Of a DNA stretch of 64,000 nt, positions 17,827 to 26,404 are shown piece after piece. A program made the translations under genes and the position numbers. Within the stretch, counting starts at the first letter, position 1, and every line of letters starts with the position of its first letter. The notes under the pieces were generated by a model. That model did no database searches. It saw only the letters and a list, made by a program, of their open reading frames with translations, and had not been told where the DNA came from. Where the stretch lies: contig DATBCD010000037.1 of assembly GCA_036270655.1 (NCBI GenBank), positions 1 through 64,000 of the forward strand, read 5' to 3'. This stretch comes from VBCK01 sp036270655 (lineage in GTDB: Bacteria > Pseudomonadota > Gammaproteobacteria > Burkholderiales > Burkholderiaceae_F).

Positions 17827-18567
17827 TCAGTACACCGCTTCGACCTGCGCCGCGAAGCTGTAGCCGACGCCGCGCTCGGTGACAATGTATCTGGGTTGCC
17901 GCGGATCCGGCTCGATCTTGCGCCTGAGGCGAAGGATCTGCACATCGACCGCGCGGTCGTAGACCTCGTTGTCGTAGCGCCGGCTCATTTCGATCAGCTG
18001 GTCGCGCGTCAGCACGCGGCCGCGCGCGGCCAGCAACGCGGCCAGCAGATTGAACTCGCCGTTGCTCAACGGCACCTGGTGGCCGCTGCCGTCGGCGAGT
18101 CGGCGGGTCCTCAGGTTCAGCTCCCACCCGGGGAAACGGTAGGCGCGACAGACCTTCGCGCCGTGCACTTCCTGCCCGGCGTAGGTCCTGCGCAGCACGG
18201 TGCGAATCCGGGCCAGAAGTTCGCGCGGGCTGAACGGCTTGGTCAGGTAATCGTCCGCCCCGAGTTCCAGACCCATGATCCGATCGGCCTCTTCGGTGCG
18301 GCCAGTCAGAACGATCACCGGCACCTGCGACTGGTCCCGCAGCTGGCGCAGCAAGCGCATGCCGTCCTCGGTGCCAAGCCTCAAATCGAGCAGCACGAGG
18401 TCGACGACCTGCGAGGCGAACGTCGCGTTCAGCTCCCCGCCGTTGGCCGCTTCGCTGACGCGAAATTCGTTCTCACCCAGATACTCGCGAACGACCTGGC
18501 GCAGCGCCGCGTCGTCGTCGACGACCATCACGTGCGGACCGACTTCCTGCGTCACGTCAGTGTCCAC
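17827..18567 (-). CDS. OmpR-family response regulator
   Basis: A 246-residue two-component regulator. The receiver starts at HVMVVDDDAALRQVV, with the phospho-acceptor Asp in VLLDLRLG, then VIVLTGR and the Lys in DDYLTKPFSPREL. The C-terminal winged helix has LSNGEFNLLAALLAARGRVLTRDQL and RAVDVQILRLRRKIEPDP. The listed start is a GTG with a weak ribosome site; an in-frame ATG 13 codons later is possible. It is divergent from a lone receiver and a hybrid kinase (start codons 35 bases apart), which are its likely partners. The RND pump 1 operon lies downstream. Confidence 0.9.
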   Translation of the reverse strand: MDTDVTQEVGPHVMVVDDDAALRQVVREYLGENEFRVSEAANGGELNATFASQVVDLVLLDLRLGTEDGMRLLRQLRDQSQVPVIVLTGRTEEADRIMGLELGADDYLTKPFSPRELLARIRTVLRRTYAGQEVHGAKVCRAYRFPGWELNLRTRRLADGSGHQVPLSNGEFNLLAALLAARGRVLTRDQLIEMSRRYDNEVYDRAVDVQILRLRRKIEPDPRQPRYIVTERGVGYSFAAQVEAVY

Positions 18568-18602
18568 CGGTTGCCGGCTGATGCGCCGATGCAGGCCGCG
18601 CG

Positions 18603-18974
18603 ATGAGCCCGCGGCGGGTGCTCGTCATTGAGCCCGACCACCTGCTGCGCTCGCTGGTGGCCGAGTGGCTCGAGCAGGCTGGCATGCATGCGGTGTTTCC
18701 GGCGAACGGGCCGACCGAGGCGACCACGGACCTCGGCGGCATCGGCGCAATCGTGATCGACATTCCCAGTCCTCTGCACGCCGACCCCGTGTTGCAGGCC
18801 TGGCGACGGGTGTTCCCCAAGGCGGCCATCATCGCCGCCTCGGCCCGCTTTCCGGCCGGCGAAGACACCGATGATGCCATGGCGGGTAGACTGGCCGTCA
18901 GCAAGGTGCTGGCCAAACCCTATTCCCGTTACGAACTTTACGCGGCACTTGGAGTGCCGGGGCAGGGTCATTGA
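18603..18974 (+). CDS. Stand-alone response regulator receiver protein
   Basis: A 123-residue single receiver domain. It has the acidic pocket in LVIEPDHLLRSLVAEWLEQAG, the acceptor Asp in IGAIVIDIPSP, and the conserved Lys in SKVLAKPYSRYEL. There is no output domain. The hybrid kinase starts five bases after its stop, so both are made from one transcript. It probably shuttles phosphate between the kinase and another protein (CheY- or Spo0F-like role), an inference from architecture. Confidence 0.78.
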   Translation: MSPRRVLVIEPDHLLRSLVAEWLEQAGMHAVFPANGPTEATTDLGGIGAIVIDIPSPLHADPVLQAWRRVFPKAAIIAASARFPAGEDTDDAMAGRLAVSKVLAKPYSRYELYAALGVPGQGH

Positions 18975-18978
18975 TGTC

Positions 18979-21132
18979 ATGTCCCGATTTAGCCTAGGGA
19001 TATCGAAACCTTCCAAAGAGCCGACCGGGGCCGGCCTGCGTGCGCCTTTCATATCGGTCGTCGTTGCTGTTTGCGGCGCCGTGTGGTTGTCGGCGTTGCT
19101 GGACACGTATCACCACCGGGCCATCGTGCTGGATCTGGCCAGCCGCCAACATGACAACGTGGCGCACGCGCTGGCCGAGCAATCGGCCCGTGCGCTTCAA
19201 GCGATCGACCTGATCCTGAGGCAGGCCGAGTTGCTCGATCCGGGCGGCACGCCTTCGGCCGACGATTTGCGCCGGATTCCGGACCTGCTGAAAATCCAGG
19301 TGAGCGGCGTGCCGCAGGTGCAGGGCCTGTTCCTGTTCGACCCGGCCCGGCATCTTTATCTGGCCTCCGGGCCAGGACCTGCGTACGTGGACCTTTCCGA
19401 CCGCTCGTACTTCGTCGTCCAGAGCACGCGCCAGGACGCGGGCACTTTCGTCAGCGAGCCCGTGATCAGTCGCACCGTCGGCAACGCGACCTTCGTGCTG
19501 AGCCGCCGCCTGCCGGGGGACCGGTTTCACGGCATTGCCGCGGCCTCGGTCAGGGCCGACTACTTTCGCAATTTCTATCGCGGACTGGAGCTGGGGCAGG
19601 GAAGCACGGTCGATCTGTTGCGCACCGATGGCGTCTCGCTGGTCAGCCGGGACGGCGAATCCCTGAGCAAGGCGCCCGAAGCCCTTGCCGCCGCGGTCCG
19701 CGCGATGGACGGCGCGGGCTCGCCGCGCGCGATGAACGTGACGATCGACGACCCGCGCGTCGGCCGCGCGCATGTGAGCCTGTGCCGCGTGCCCGGATAC
19801 CCTGCGGTGGTCGCCGTGGCCCGCAGCGAGGCCACTTTGCTTCAGGGCTGGATCCAGGACGCCTGGACCAACGCCGCCCGCACCTTTGCGATCACCGCAC
19901 TGGCGGCCAGCCTGCTGGTCGCATTCCTGCTCCAGCTCAGGCGGCGCGAGCGCCTGGCCGCGCATACGCACCAATCACAAAAGCTCGAAGCCCTGGGCAC
20001 GCTGGCGGGCGGCATCGCGCACGATTTCAACAACATCCTGGGCGCCATTCTGGGATACGGCGAGCTTGCTCAGCATGACGCTCCGCCCGGCAGCGCTCAG
20101 CGCCGCTACGTCGACAACATCGTTCTGGCGGCAAACCGGGCGCGCGATCTGGTCGCCCGCATCCTCGCGTTCAGCCGGCCGGGGATCAACGCTCCGCGGC
20201 CGATCGTGCTGCAACAGGTGGTGCGCGAGACGATCGAATTGATGCGCCTGTCGCTGCCGCCCGACGTGCGGGTGGAACCGAAGCTGCCCGAGGAGCCGGT
20301 CTGCGTGATGGGGGACGCGGCGCAGCTTCACCAGGTGGTCGGAAACCTGTTGTCGAATGCGGCCCAGGCGGTCGACGGCCACGGCCGGATCGGCGTCTCG
20401 GTGGAGGCCGTTCGGATCGAGTCCGTACGCGATCTGGCCGTGGGCCGACTGCTTCCGGGCCGCTACGCGCTGTTGCAGGTCACCGACAGCGGCGTGGGCA
20501 TTGCTCCAGACGTGTTTGACCGGATCTTCGATCCGTTCTTCACCACCAAGCCGGTCGGCGTGGGCACGGGCCTTGGCCTGTCGCAGGTGCACGCCAGCGT
20601 GCTCGATCACAAGGGTGCCATCGCGGTCGACAGCGACCAGGGCCGTGGCGCCCGGTTCCGCATCTACCTGCCGCTGACCGATCAAAGACCGGCGCTCGAA
20701 TCGGCGCCGGTCGCCGCTCCGCAGGGCAGTGGCCAGGTCGTCCTGGTCGTCGATGATGAAGCGGTGCTGGTGCGGCTTGCCGAAGAGGTGCTGGCCTCGA
20801 TCGGGTACGAGCCGGTCGGATGCGTGGGGGCGCAGGAGGCGCTCGAGATGTTCCGGGCAGCTCCGGAGCGGTTCGATGCATTGTTGACCGACGTCGTGAT
20901 GTCCGGCCTTACCGGTCCGCAGCTGGCGACCGAGCTGCGCAAGCTCAAGCCGACGCTCCCGGTGATTCTGATGAGCGGCTTTTGCGGGGCCAACCTGAAA
21001 GCGCTTGCCGCGGAGGTGGACTGCCGGACCATTCTGCTCAAGCCATTGAAGGCCGCGCAGCTGGCGCAGTCCCTGGCGCAGGCCTTTGGGGGCCAGGTCG
21101 GCGCCGAGTCGGCCGACGCGGTTCACGCCTGA
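18979..21132 (+). CDS. Hybrid sensor histidine kinase with Cache-like sensor
   Basis: A 717-residue kinase. Segment 1 (about residues 20-37) and segment 2 (near 310-328) bracket a periplasmic sensor of about 270 residues with Cache-like features (RQHDNVAHALAEQSARALQAID and LDLSDRSYF-like stretch). The HisKA box is GIAHDFNNILGAILGYGEL (His near 348). The ATPase has VVGNLLSNAAQAVDGHG, TDSGVGI and GTGLGLSQVHA. A receiver with Asp in LLTDVVMSG (near 637) ends the protein. ATG 18979 follows the upstream receiver gene by four bases; the frame opens earlier but inside that gene. Confidence 0.87.
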   Translation: MSRFSLGISKPSKEPTGAGLRAPFISVVVAVCGAVWLSALLDTYHHRAIVLDLASRQHDNVAHALAEQSARALQAIDLILRQAELLDPGGTPSADDLRRIPDLLKIQVSGVPQVQGLFLFDPARHLYLASGPGPAYVDLSDRSYFVVQSTRQDAGTFVSEPVISRTVGNATFVLSRRLPGDRFHGIAAASVRADYFRNFYRGLELGQGSTVDLLRTDGVSLVSRDGESLSKAPEALAAAVRAMDGAGSPRAMNVTIDDPRVGRAHVSLCRVPGYPAVVAVARSEATLLQGWIQDAWTNAARTFAITALAASLLVAFLLQLRRRERLAAHTHQSQKLEALGTLAGGIAHDFNNILGAILGYGELAQHDAPPGSAQRRYVDNIVLAANRARDLVARILAFSRPGINAPRPIVLQQVVRETIELMRLSLPPDVRVEPKLPEEPVCVMGDAAQLHQVVGNLLSNAAQAVDGHGRIGVSVEAVRIESVRDLAVGRLLPGRYALLQVTDSGVGIAPDVFDRIFDPFFTTKPVGVGTGLGLSQVHASVLDHKGAIAVDSDQGRGARFRIYLPLTDQRPALESAPVAAPQGSGQVVLVVDDEAVLVRLAEEVLASIGYEPVGCVGAQEALEMFRAAPERFDALLTDVVMSGLTGPQLATELRKLKPTLPVILMSGFCGANLKALAAEVDCRTILLKPLKAAQLAQSLAQAFGGQVGAESADAVHA

Positions 21133-21198
21133 GACGGCCTGCCGGTCACATTCGCCTAATACATTGCAGGCGGGTTGATCTGACCGACGGAGGCGAAC

Positions 21199-22203
21199 AT
21201 GCCAACGATCGAGCACGTGGTTGTGGTGGTGAAGGAGAACCACACGTTCGACAACTACTTCGGAACCTTTCCGGGCGCGCAAGGCGTGAGCCTGCCGGCC
21301 GCCGCCGATCCCCATGGCGACCAGAAGCATGATCATGCCGCCTGGCTGGCCGCGGTGGCCGGCGCCGGCGGCGTCAAGGCGCAATACGGGCCGAAAAATA
21401 TTCCGGCCACGTGGGCGCTGGCGCAGCAGTACGCGCTGTGCGATCAGTATTTCACCGACGTCGGGAGCGAATCGGAACCCAACCACCTGTTCCTGATCGC
21501 GGCCGATTCGCCGGTGATCGACAACTCGTCGGCCAGCCGGACCTTTCAGCCTTCACCACCTTACGATCTGCAGAGTCTGCCGGCTGTGCTGCAAACGAAC
21601 GGCCGCCAGTGGCGCAACTACGCCGACGCGGATTCGTCGTATTTCACGCACATCAAGGCGCTCAAAGGCAATGCGTGGAACGTGACCTCGGCGCAATTCG
21701 ACGCGGATTTGAAGAAGGGATTTCTGCCCGACGTGGCCTGGCTGTATGCGCCGTATGCGGACAGCGAGCATCCCGGAGGCGGCCGGACCGTTACCGCCGG
21801 CGATGCCTGGACGCGCGACCGCGTTCAGGCGCTCGCGCAGAGCAGCCTCTGGTCCAGGTCGGCGATGATCATCACGTGGGACGACTGGGGCGGCTGGTAC
21901 GACCATGTCAAGGCGCCGGAGCGCTCGACCTGGCAGGGCAATGGTCCGAACGGCTACCACGGCTCGCAGTTTCGCTACGGCTATCGGGTGCCGTGCCTGC
22001 TGGTGAGCCCGTACGCCCGCAAGCAGGTCATCAGCCGGATGTACTCGCACGCGAGCGTGGTGAAGTTCTGCCTGCGGCTGTTCGCCCTTTCGGCCTGGAG
22101 CGCGCCGGCGCTGCAGTCAGGCGATCCGTCCGGGGATCTGTGGGAGTGTTTCGATTTCCAGGCGCCCCCGCGCCTGGCCGTGCCGGGTTTCAAGCCGGCC
22201 TGA
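21199..22203 (+). CDS. Phospholipase C / acid phosphatase-like phosphoesterase
   Basis: A 334-residue member of the bacterial phosphoesterase family (phospholipase C, AcpA-like). It has the N-terminal signature IEHVVVVVKENHTFDNYFG, then SESEPNHLFLIA, and the metal-site block AMIITWDDWGGWYDHVKAP. A PCLLVSPYARKQVISR stretch and a HASVVKFCLRLF stretch complete the fold. There is no signal peptide, so unlike classic members it is likely cytoplasmic or exported by another route. GGAGG precedes the ATG. The C-terminus (FDFQAPPRLAVPGF) is short, without the extra domain of true phospholipase C. Converges with the TPR lipoprotein gene. Confidence 0.82.
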   Translation: MPTIEHVVVVVKENHTFDNYFGTFPGAQGVSLPAAADPHGDQKHDHAAWLAAVAGAGGVKAQYGPKNIPATWALAQQYALCDQYFTDVGSESEPNHLFLIAADSPVIDNSSASRTFQPSPPYDLQSLPAVLQTNGRQWRNYADADSSYFTHIKALKGNAWNVTSAQFDADLKKGFLPDVAWLYAPYADSEHPGGGRTVTAGDAWTRDRVQALAQSSLWSRSAMIITWDDWGGWYDHVKAPERSTWQGNGPNGYHGSQFRYGYRVPCLLVSPYARKQVISRMYSHASVVKFCLRLFALSAWSAPALQSGDPSGDLWECFDFQAPPRLAVPGFKPA

Positions 22204-22215
22204 GCTGCCGCGACC

Positions 22216-23406
22216 TCATCGCCCCGGCGCCATGATTTCTGCCGGAGCCCGCGCGCCGCCGTGGGGGTTGGACTTGAGCCAGGCGAGCTTGGCTGCGTAC
22301 AGGTTGTGGTCGTCGCGCGTCGGGCTCCGTTCCATGGCCGACACCAGCTGCTTGCGTGCCCGCTCCACCTCGCCCAGCTTGTAATACGCGGCGGCCAGCC
22401 AGAAATGGAACTCGTGGTTGTAGTCGGCGCGAGCCACTTCCCTGGCAAACATCTGCCTGGCGGTGTCGAAGTCGCTGCGCTGCATCGCTTGCATGCCCAG
22501 ATCAAAGAAGTAATAGGGCGGGTTCGGATCGAGTTGCGCGAGGCGCGACCGCAGCTCGGCGGCTTCCGATCCGTTTCCGGCTTGCTCGAGGGCGTCGGCC
22601 AGGTTGCCCATCAGCACCGTGTTGTCCGGATCGCGCTCGAGCGCGTAGCGAAACACGCGCGCGGCCTGTTCCGGATCGGCATGATGCAGATAAATGACGC
22701 CCAGCGTGTTGTAGGAGTTCACGAAGGCGGGGTTGGTGCGGATCGACTCGCGCGCCCATCCGTACGCGTCGTCCAGTTGCCCGCGAACCATCGCTTCGAC
22801 CGATTTGTTGTTCATGTACATGGCAACGATGGTCTGCTGCGTAATTTCCCGCGTGCGCAGCCCGCCGCGCTCGTCCGGCGGCAGGAAATCGATCGTCATC
22901 GGGTTCTGGAGCACGCGATGCTCCACTTCGGCCATCTTGGGTCCGAGCGTCACGTTCACGTGTCCGCTTCCCAGCAGCAGATTGCCGTTTCGGCTCCAGA
23001 TCTCCTCCGTGCCGGCCTGGTGGAAATCGACCTGCAGCCCCAGCTCCATCGCGAATGCGGCCGTCATGATCACCAGGGACAGGCAGTTTCCCTCGCGCGC
23101 CTGGAACGCCTCGGAGGCATTGCGCGTCATCGAGCTGTCATAGTTCAGCTTCAACTGCCGCTCGCGGTACAGCGCGTCGACCAGACCGAACAGCTCGCCG
23201 CGCAAACGCAACTGACGGGCGATGTCGGTCTGGAGGAAATGCCGCATCGGATCGTCCAGCGCAAACACATCGCTCGCGTTGATGCGCTCGGCAGGCGCTG
23301 CGAACGAATTGTCCTGAAACAGGAAGGCGGGTGGCTCGCTTTGGAACCGTGAAGTCGCGCACGCGCTGAGCAATGCGCAAAGCAGCAGCGATAGCCGGAC
23401 CTGCAC
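22216..23406 (-). CDS. TPR-repeat lipoprotein with transglutaminase-like domain
   Basis: A 396-residue protein. From GTG 23406 a lipoprotein signal runs to the lipobox LSAC (SLLLCALLSACATS). A transglutaminase-like core follows: REGNCLSLVIMTAAFAMELGL with the Cys, and GSGHVNVTLG with a possible His. The second half has TPR units (NPAFVNSYNTLGVIYLHHAD; DPDNTVLMGNLADALEQAGN). The frame stays open another 62 codons upstream, but that stretch has no signal sequence and runs to the divergent ORF6N gene, so I prefer the GTG. Role unknown; relatives are envelope proteins. Confidence 0.7.
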   Translation of the reverse strand: MQVRLSLLLCALLSACATSRFQSEPPAFLFQDNSFAAPAERINASDVFALDDPMRHFLQTDIARQLRLRGELFGLVDALYRERQLKLNYDSSMTRNASEAFQAREGNCLSLVIMTAAFAMELGLQVDFHQAGTEEIWSRNGNLLLGSGHVNVTLGPKMAEVEHRVLQNPMTIDFLPPDERGGLRTREITQQTIVAMYMNNKSVEAMVRGQLDDAYGWARESIRTNPAFVNSYNTLGVIYLHHADPEQAARVFRYALERDPDNTVLMGNLADALEQAGNGSEAAELRSRLAQLDPNPPYYFFDLGMQAMQRSDFDTARQMFAREVARADYNHEFHFWLAAAYYKLGEVERARKQLVSAMERSPTRDDHNLYAAKLAWLKSNPHGGARAPAEIMAPGR

Positions 23407-23518
23407 GCGGTTTCCCAGTCGAAGTACTCTGTCGGACCGCGCAAGCGCCAAGAGGCGGTGTTGCGTAAAGGGTATTTTGCCCCAGAATCCACCTTGTGAA
23501 AAGCGCGAACGGGAACCG

Positions 23519-24085
23519 ATGAACCGGAGCAAGCCGCGCCGCGCCGAGGTGGTGGAGGTGGAGGCGTCGTTAGAAAGCCGGATCCTGACCATTCGCGGCA
23601 GGAGCGTGATGATCGATGCCGATCTGGCCGAGCTGTACGGGGTCGAAACGCGGGCTTTGAATCAGGCGGTGCGCCGCAACCGCGATCGGTTTCCGGCCGA
23701 ATTCATGTTCCAGCTGACGGGCGCCGAAAAGAAAGAGGTGATCACGAATTGTGATCACCTGGCCCGGCTGAAGTTCTCGCCGGTTCTGCCCCTGGCCTTC
23801 ACCGAGCACGGCACGCTGATGCTCGGCAACGTGCTGAATTCGCAGCGCGCCATCGAGGTCAGCCTGCTCGTGGTGCGCACGTTCGTATCGATCCGGCAGA
23901 TGTTGTCCAGCCACAAGGACCTGGCCGCGAAACTCAACGAGCTCGAGCGCAAGGTCGGCGGCCACGACGACGCCATCGCCGATCTGATCGATGCGATCCG
24001 CCGCCTGGCCGCCGCGCCGCCGGCGCGCAAGAGCCGGCCGATCGGGTTTACGGCCGACCTGGACAAGGAGAGCAAGAACCGCTGA
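23519..24085 (+). CDS. ORF6N domain protein
   Basis: A 188-residue protein with the phage-associated ORF6N domain: ILTIRGRSVMIDADLAELYGVETRALNQAVRRN, then RFPAEFMFQLT, then LPLAFTEHGTLMLGNVLNS. A C-terminal coiled-coil-like part (LAAKLNELERKVGGHDDAIADLIDAIRRL) follows. Such proteins occur in prophages and as single chromosomal genes; the domain is thought to bind DNA. No other phage gene is near. The coding region contains a striking inverted repeat at 23736-23760 (separate entry). The start at 23519 has GAACGGGA upstream. Confidence 0.82.
   Translation: MNRSKPRRAEVVEVEASLESRILTIRGRSVMIDADLAELYGVETRALNQAVRRNRDRFPAEFMFQLTGAEKKEVITNCDHLARLKFSPVLPLAFTEHGTLMLGNVLNSQRAIEVSLLVVRTFVSIRQMLSSHKDLAAKLNELERKVGGHDDAIADLIDAIRRLAAAPPARKSRPIGFTADLDKESKNR
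23736..23760. repeat. Inverted repeat inside ORF6N gene
   Basis: AGGTGATCAC, spacer GAATT, GTGATCACCT: two perfect 10-base arms. Each arm itself contains the 8-base palindrome GTGATCAC. It encodes the EVITNCDHL stretch conserved in ORF6N proteins, so the symmetry could be partly forced by the protein, but complete symmetry is not required by the code. Confidence 0.6.
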
Positions 24086-24134
24086 GCGGGTCCGCCAGGC
24101 GCCGCCGATCCCTTCGTGCCGGGTGCAGGGCGCT

Positions 24135-24665
24135 TCAGCGGCTCGCTGTTTCGGCCGGGCGGCTCGCCTCGAACAGGAACCAGGTACGTCGCTCAGCCTC
24201 GTCGATCCAGACCTCCAGAAGGCTGGCGGTCGCGACGTCGCCATATTCCTCACACACGTTATGCGTCTCCCTCATCCGCTGCGCCAGGCGCTGGTTGTCC
24301 TCGCGCAGCTCGGCCAGCATGTCCAGCGGGGTGACGAAGTCGGCGTCATTGTCCAGCACCCGCTGCAGGCGCGCGATGTGGCCGATCGAGCGCAATGTGG
24401 TCCCGCCGACCTTGCGCACCCGCTCGGCGATCGGGTCGGTGGTCGCGTAAAGCTGGTCGGCGTGCTCGTCCATCAGCAGGTGGTAATCGCGGAAGTGGGG
24501 ACCCGAAACGTGCCAGTGGAAGTTCTTCGTCTTCATGTACAGCGCGAAGAAATCGGCCAGCAGCGCGTTGAGCGCTCCGGAGATGTCGCGCGACGCCTCG
24601 GTTCCCAGGCTCTTCGGCGTATCGAGCGCAGCAGTCTTGTGGGCGGAGGAAGCCTTGACGTTCAT
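24135..24665 (-). CDS. dps: Dps-family ferritin-like DNA-protection protein
   Basis: A 176-residue Dps/ferritin-like protein that stores iron and shields DNA under starvation and oxidative stress. The ferroxidase signature is visible: LYMKTKNFHWHVSGPHFRDYHLLMDEH, with the His, Asp and Glu ligands (NFHWH.., MDEHADQL). The second helix pair has DFVTPLDMLAELREDNQRL. The ATG at 24665 is preceded by AGGAGAACGG, which decides against the longer frame from 24710. It converges with the ORF6N gene and diverges from the hydrolase operon. Confidence 0.9.
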   Translation of the reverse strand: MNVKASSAHKTAALDTPKSLGTEASRDISGALNALLADFFALYMKTKNFHWHVSGPHFRDYHLLMDEHADQLYATTDPIAERVRKVGGTTLRSIGHIARLQRVLDNDADFVTPLDMLAELREDNQRLAQRMRETHNVCEEYGDVATASLLEVWIDEAERRTWFLFEASRPAETASR

Positions 24666-25028
24666 GTGTTCCGTTCTCCTGACAAAGGTGCGTTGACCCC
24701 TCCGGCGCACGCGCCCGGCGGGGCTGCCATAGTACCTCTCTGACGCGGACCGTCATCCGACGAAAGAGGTAGTTCGGCTTGTGTCGTGCATGCGAGCGCG
24801 CCAGCCGTACGCTCAACTCCCAGCCGGCAAAACGGTAGCCCGGAATGGAGGGGAGCTACCGTAAGGGCGTCATGCACCGCAGGTTATGCTCGTCGTCCCG
24901 ATGAGTCGACTGACACAGAGTGCATGGCGTCCGACACCGGCCGGACGCGATACGCGGGCGGGCTTGCTCTGACAGTCTCGAACGACGGCCAGCGCAGCTT
25001 CCCATTGCAGGCAACCGAGGAGCTTTCC
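24666..25028. other. Divergent intergenic region with regulator fragment
   Basis: 363 bases between dps and the hydrolase operon. It contains a short relic of an OmpR-type regulator (24793-24843, minus strand) and an inverted repeat ACGGTAGC .. GCTACCGT (24832-24839 and 24855-24862). Another weaker pair, TACCTCT .. AGAGGTA, lies near 24731-24772. No complete small gene was recognised. Promoters for both flanking units must lie here but no strong -10/-35 pair stood out. Confidence 0.5.
24793..24843 (-). pseudogene. Fragment of OmpR-type response regulator linker
   Basis: Minus-strand translation reads PGYRFAGWELSVRLARS. It matches the junction of the intact regulator at 17827-18567 (AYRFPGWELNLRTRRL) at ten of about fourteen positions. 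Nothing on either side continues the match, so it is a tiny relic, if real. Short length limits confidence. Confidence 0.4.
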
Positions 25029-25856
25029 ATGAGCGAGATCACGACCAAAGACGGAACTCGGATCTATTACAACGACTGGGGCAACGGACAGCCTGTCGTT
25101 TTCAGCCACGGCTGGCCGCTTTCAGCCGATGCCTTCGAGGACCAGATGTTCTTTCTGGCCTCGCGCGGTTATCGCTGCATCGCGCACGACCGCCGCGGGC
25201 ACGGTCGATCGAGCCAGCCCTGGCAGGGCAATGACCTCGATACCTACGCCGACGACCTGGCGCAGCTGGTGCAGGCGCTTGATCTGAAGAACGCGATCCA
25301 CATCGGTCATTCGACCGGCGGCGGCGAGGTCGCCCGCTACATCGGCCGTCACGGCACCAAGCGCGTGGCCAAGGCCGTGCTGATCGGCGCCATCCCGCCG
25401 CTGATGCTGAAGACCGCGGCCAATCCGGGCGGCCTGCCGATCGAGGTGTTCGACCAGTTGCGCGCCGGTGTCCAGGCCGATCGCTCGCAGTTCTGGATGG
25501 ACCTGAGCCTGCCGTTCTACGGCTACAACCGCCCGGGCGTGAAGATCTCGGAGGGCGTGCGCCAGTCGTTCTGGCTGCAGGGGATGATGGCGGGCTTTCC
25601 GGCGAGCTACTTCTGCATCAAGGCGTTTTCGGAGACCGACCTGACCGGGGATCTGAAGCGAATCGACCGGCCGACCTTGATACTTCACGGGGATGACGAT
25701 CAGATCGTGCCGATCGCGGACTCGGCGCTGCTGTCGGTCAAGCTGGTCGAGGGTGCCCAGCTGAAGGTCTACAAGGGCGCGCCGCACGGCATGTGCACGA
25801 CGCTGAAGGACCAGGTCAACGCGGACCTGCTCGCGTTCATCAAGTCGGCGGCGTAA
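25029..25856 (+). CDS. Alpha/beta hydrolase, non-haem chloroperoxidase type
   Basis: A 275-residue alpha/beta hydrolase of the cofactor-free haloperoxidase (chloroperoxidase / arylesterase) group. The oxyanion region is VVFSHGWPLSADAFEDQM, then the DRRGHGRSSQPW motif, and the nucleophile Ser is in IHIGHSTGGGEVARY. The acid Asp is in LILHGDDDQIVP and the base His in YKGAPHGMCTT. In vivo such enzymes mostly act as esterases or lactonases. The ATG at 25029 gives the normal length; the frame upstream is non-coding in style. It is the first gene of a four-gene operon. Confidence 0.88.
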   Translation: MSEITTKDGTRIYYNDWGNGQPVVFSHGWPLSADAFEDQMFFLASRGYRCIAHDRRGHGRSSQPWQGNDLDTYADDLAQLVQALDLKNAIHIGHSTGGGEVARYIGRHGTKRVAKAVLIGAIPPLMLKTAANPGGLPIEVFDQLRAGVQADRSQFWMDLSLPFYGYNRPGVKISEGVRQSFWLQGMMAGFPASYFCIKAFSETDLTGDLKRIDRPTLILHGDDDQIVPIADSALLSVKLVEGAQLKVYKGAPHGMCTTLKDQVNADLLAFIKSAA

Positions 25857-25881
25857 TTCGAACGGGCTCGGCGACAGCCTT

Positions 25882-26376
25882 ATGGCCACCAGTGTGAACG
25901 GCGATCTGCCTGAGGTTCTGAAGGGTGTGCGAACCCGGCCGCTGTTCGTGATGCGGCTGGATGTGCGAAAGCCGCAGATCGTCGGGGCGACGCCGGGCGC
26001 TTACAGGCGCATCACCGCCGTTCCCGGCGGTTCGTTCGAGGGAGAGCGGCTGTCGGGCCAGGTGCTGGAGGGCGGAAGCGACTGGCAGACCGTACGCAAC
26101 GACGGCGCTGTCACATTGAATGTGCGGCTTGTCCTGAAAACCGGGGACGACGCCTTGATCTGCATGACCTATCAGGGCCTGCGCCATGGTCCGCCCGAGG
26201 TCACGCAGAGAATCGACCGAGGCGAGCTGGTCGACCCGGCGAGCTATTACTTCCGCACTGCGGTCTTGTTCGAGACGGCTGCCGCGCAATACGACTGGAT
26301 CAATCGGATCGTCGCGGTCGGCATCGGTCATCGCCGGCCCGACGGGCCGATTTACAGCGTGTTCGAAGTGCTGTGA
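25882..26376 (+). CDS. DUF3237 family protein
   Basis: A 164-residue DUF3237 protein. The motifs RPLFVMRLDV, TPGAYRRITAVPGGSFEGERLSG and GSDWQTVRNDGAVTLNVRLVL, then YQGLRHGP and YYFRTAVLFET, are typical of the family, whose members form small beta-barrels of unknown activity. It starts 25 bases after the hydrolase stop and ends 28 bases before the ketopantoate-reductase-like gene, which supports a common transcript. The ribosome site is weak. Function is not established; family members often sit beside hydrolases and degradation genes. Confidence 0.82.
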   Translation: MATSVNGDLPEVLKGVRTRPLFVMRLDVRKPQIVGATPGAYRRITAVPGGSFEGERLSGQVLEGGSDWQTVRNDGAVTLNVRLVLKTGDDALICMTYQGLRHGPPEVTQRIDRGELVDPASYYFRTAVLFETAAAQYDWINRIVAVGIGHRRPDGPIYSVFEVL

Positions 26377-26404
26377 ATCCGCGTTTGTTAGCGTCGGAGG
26401 CGTT

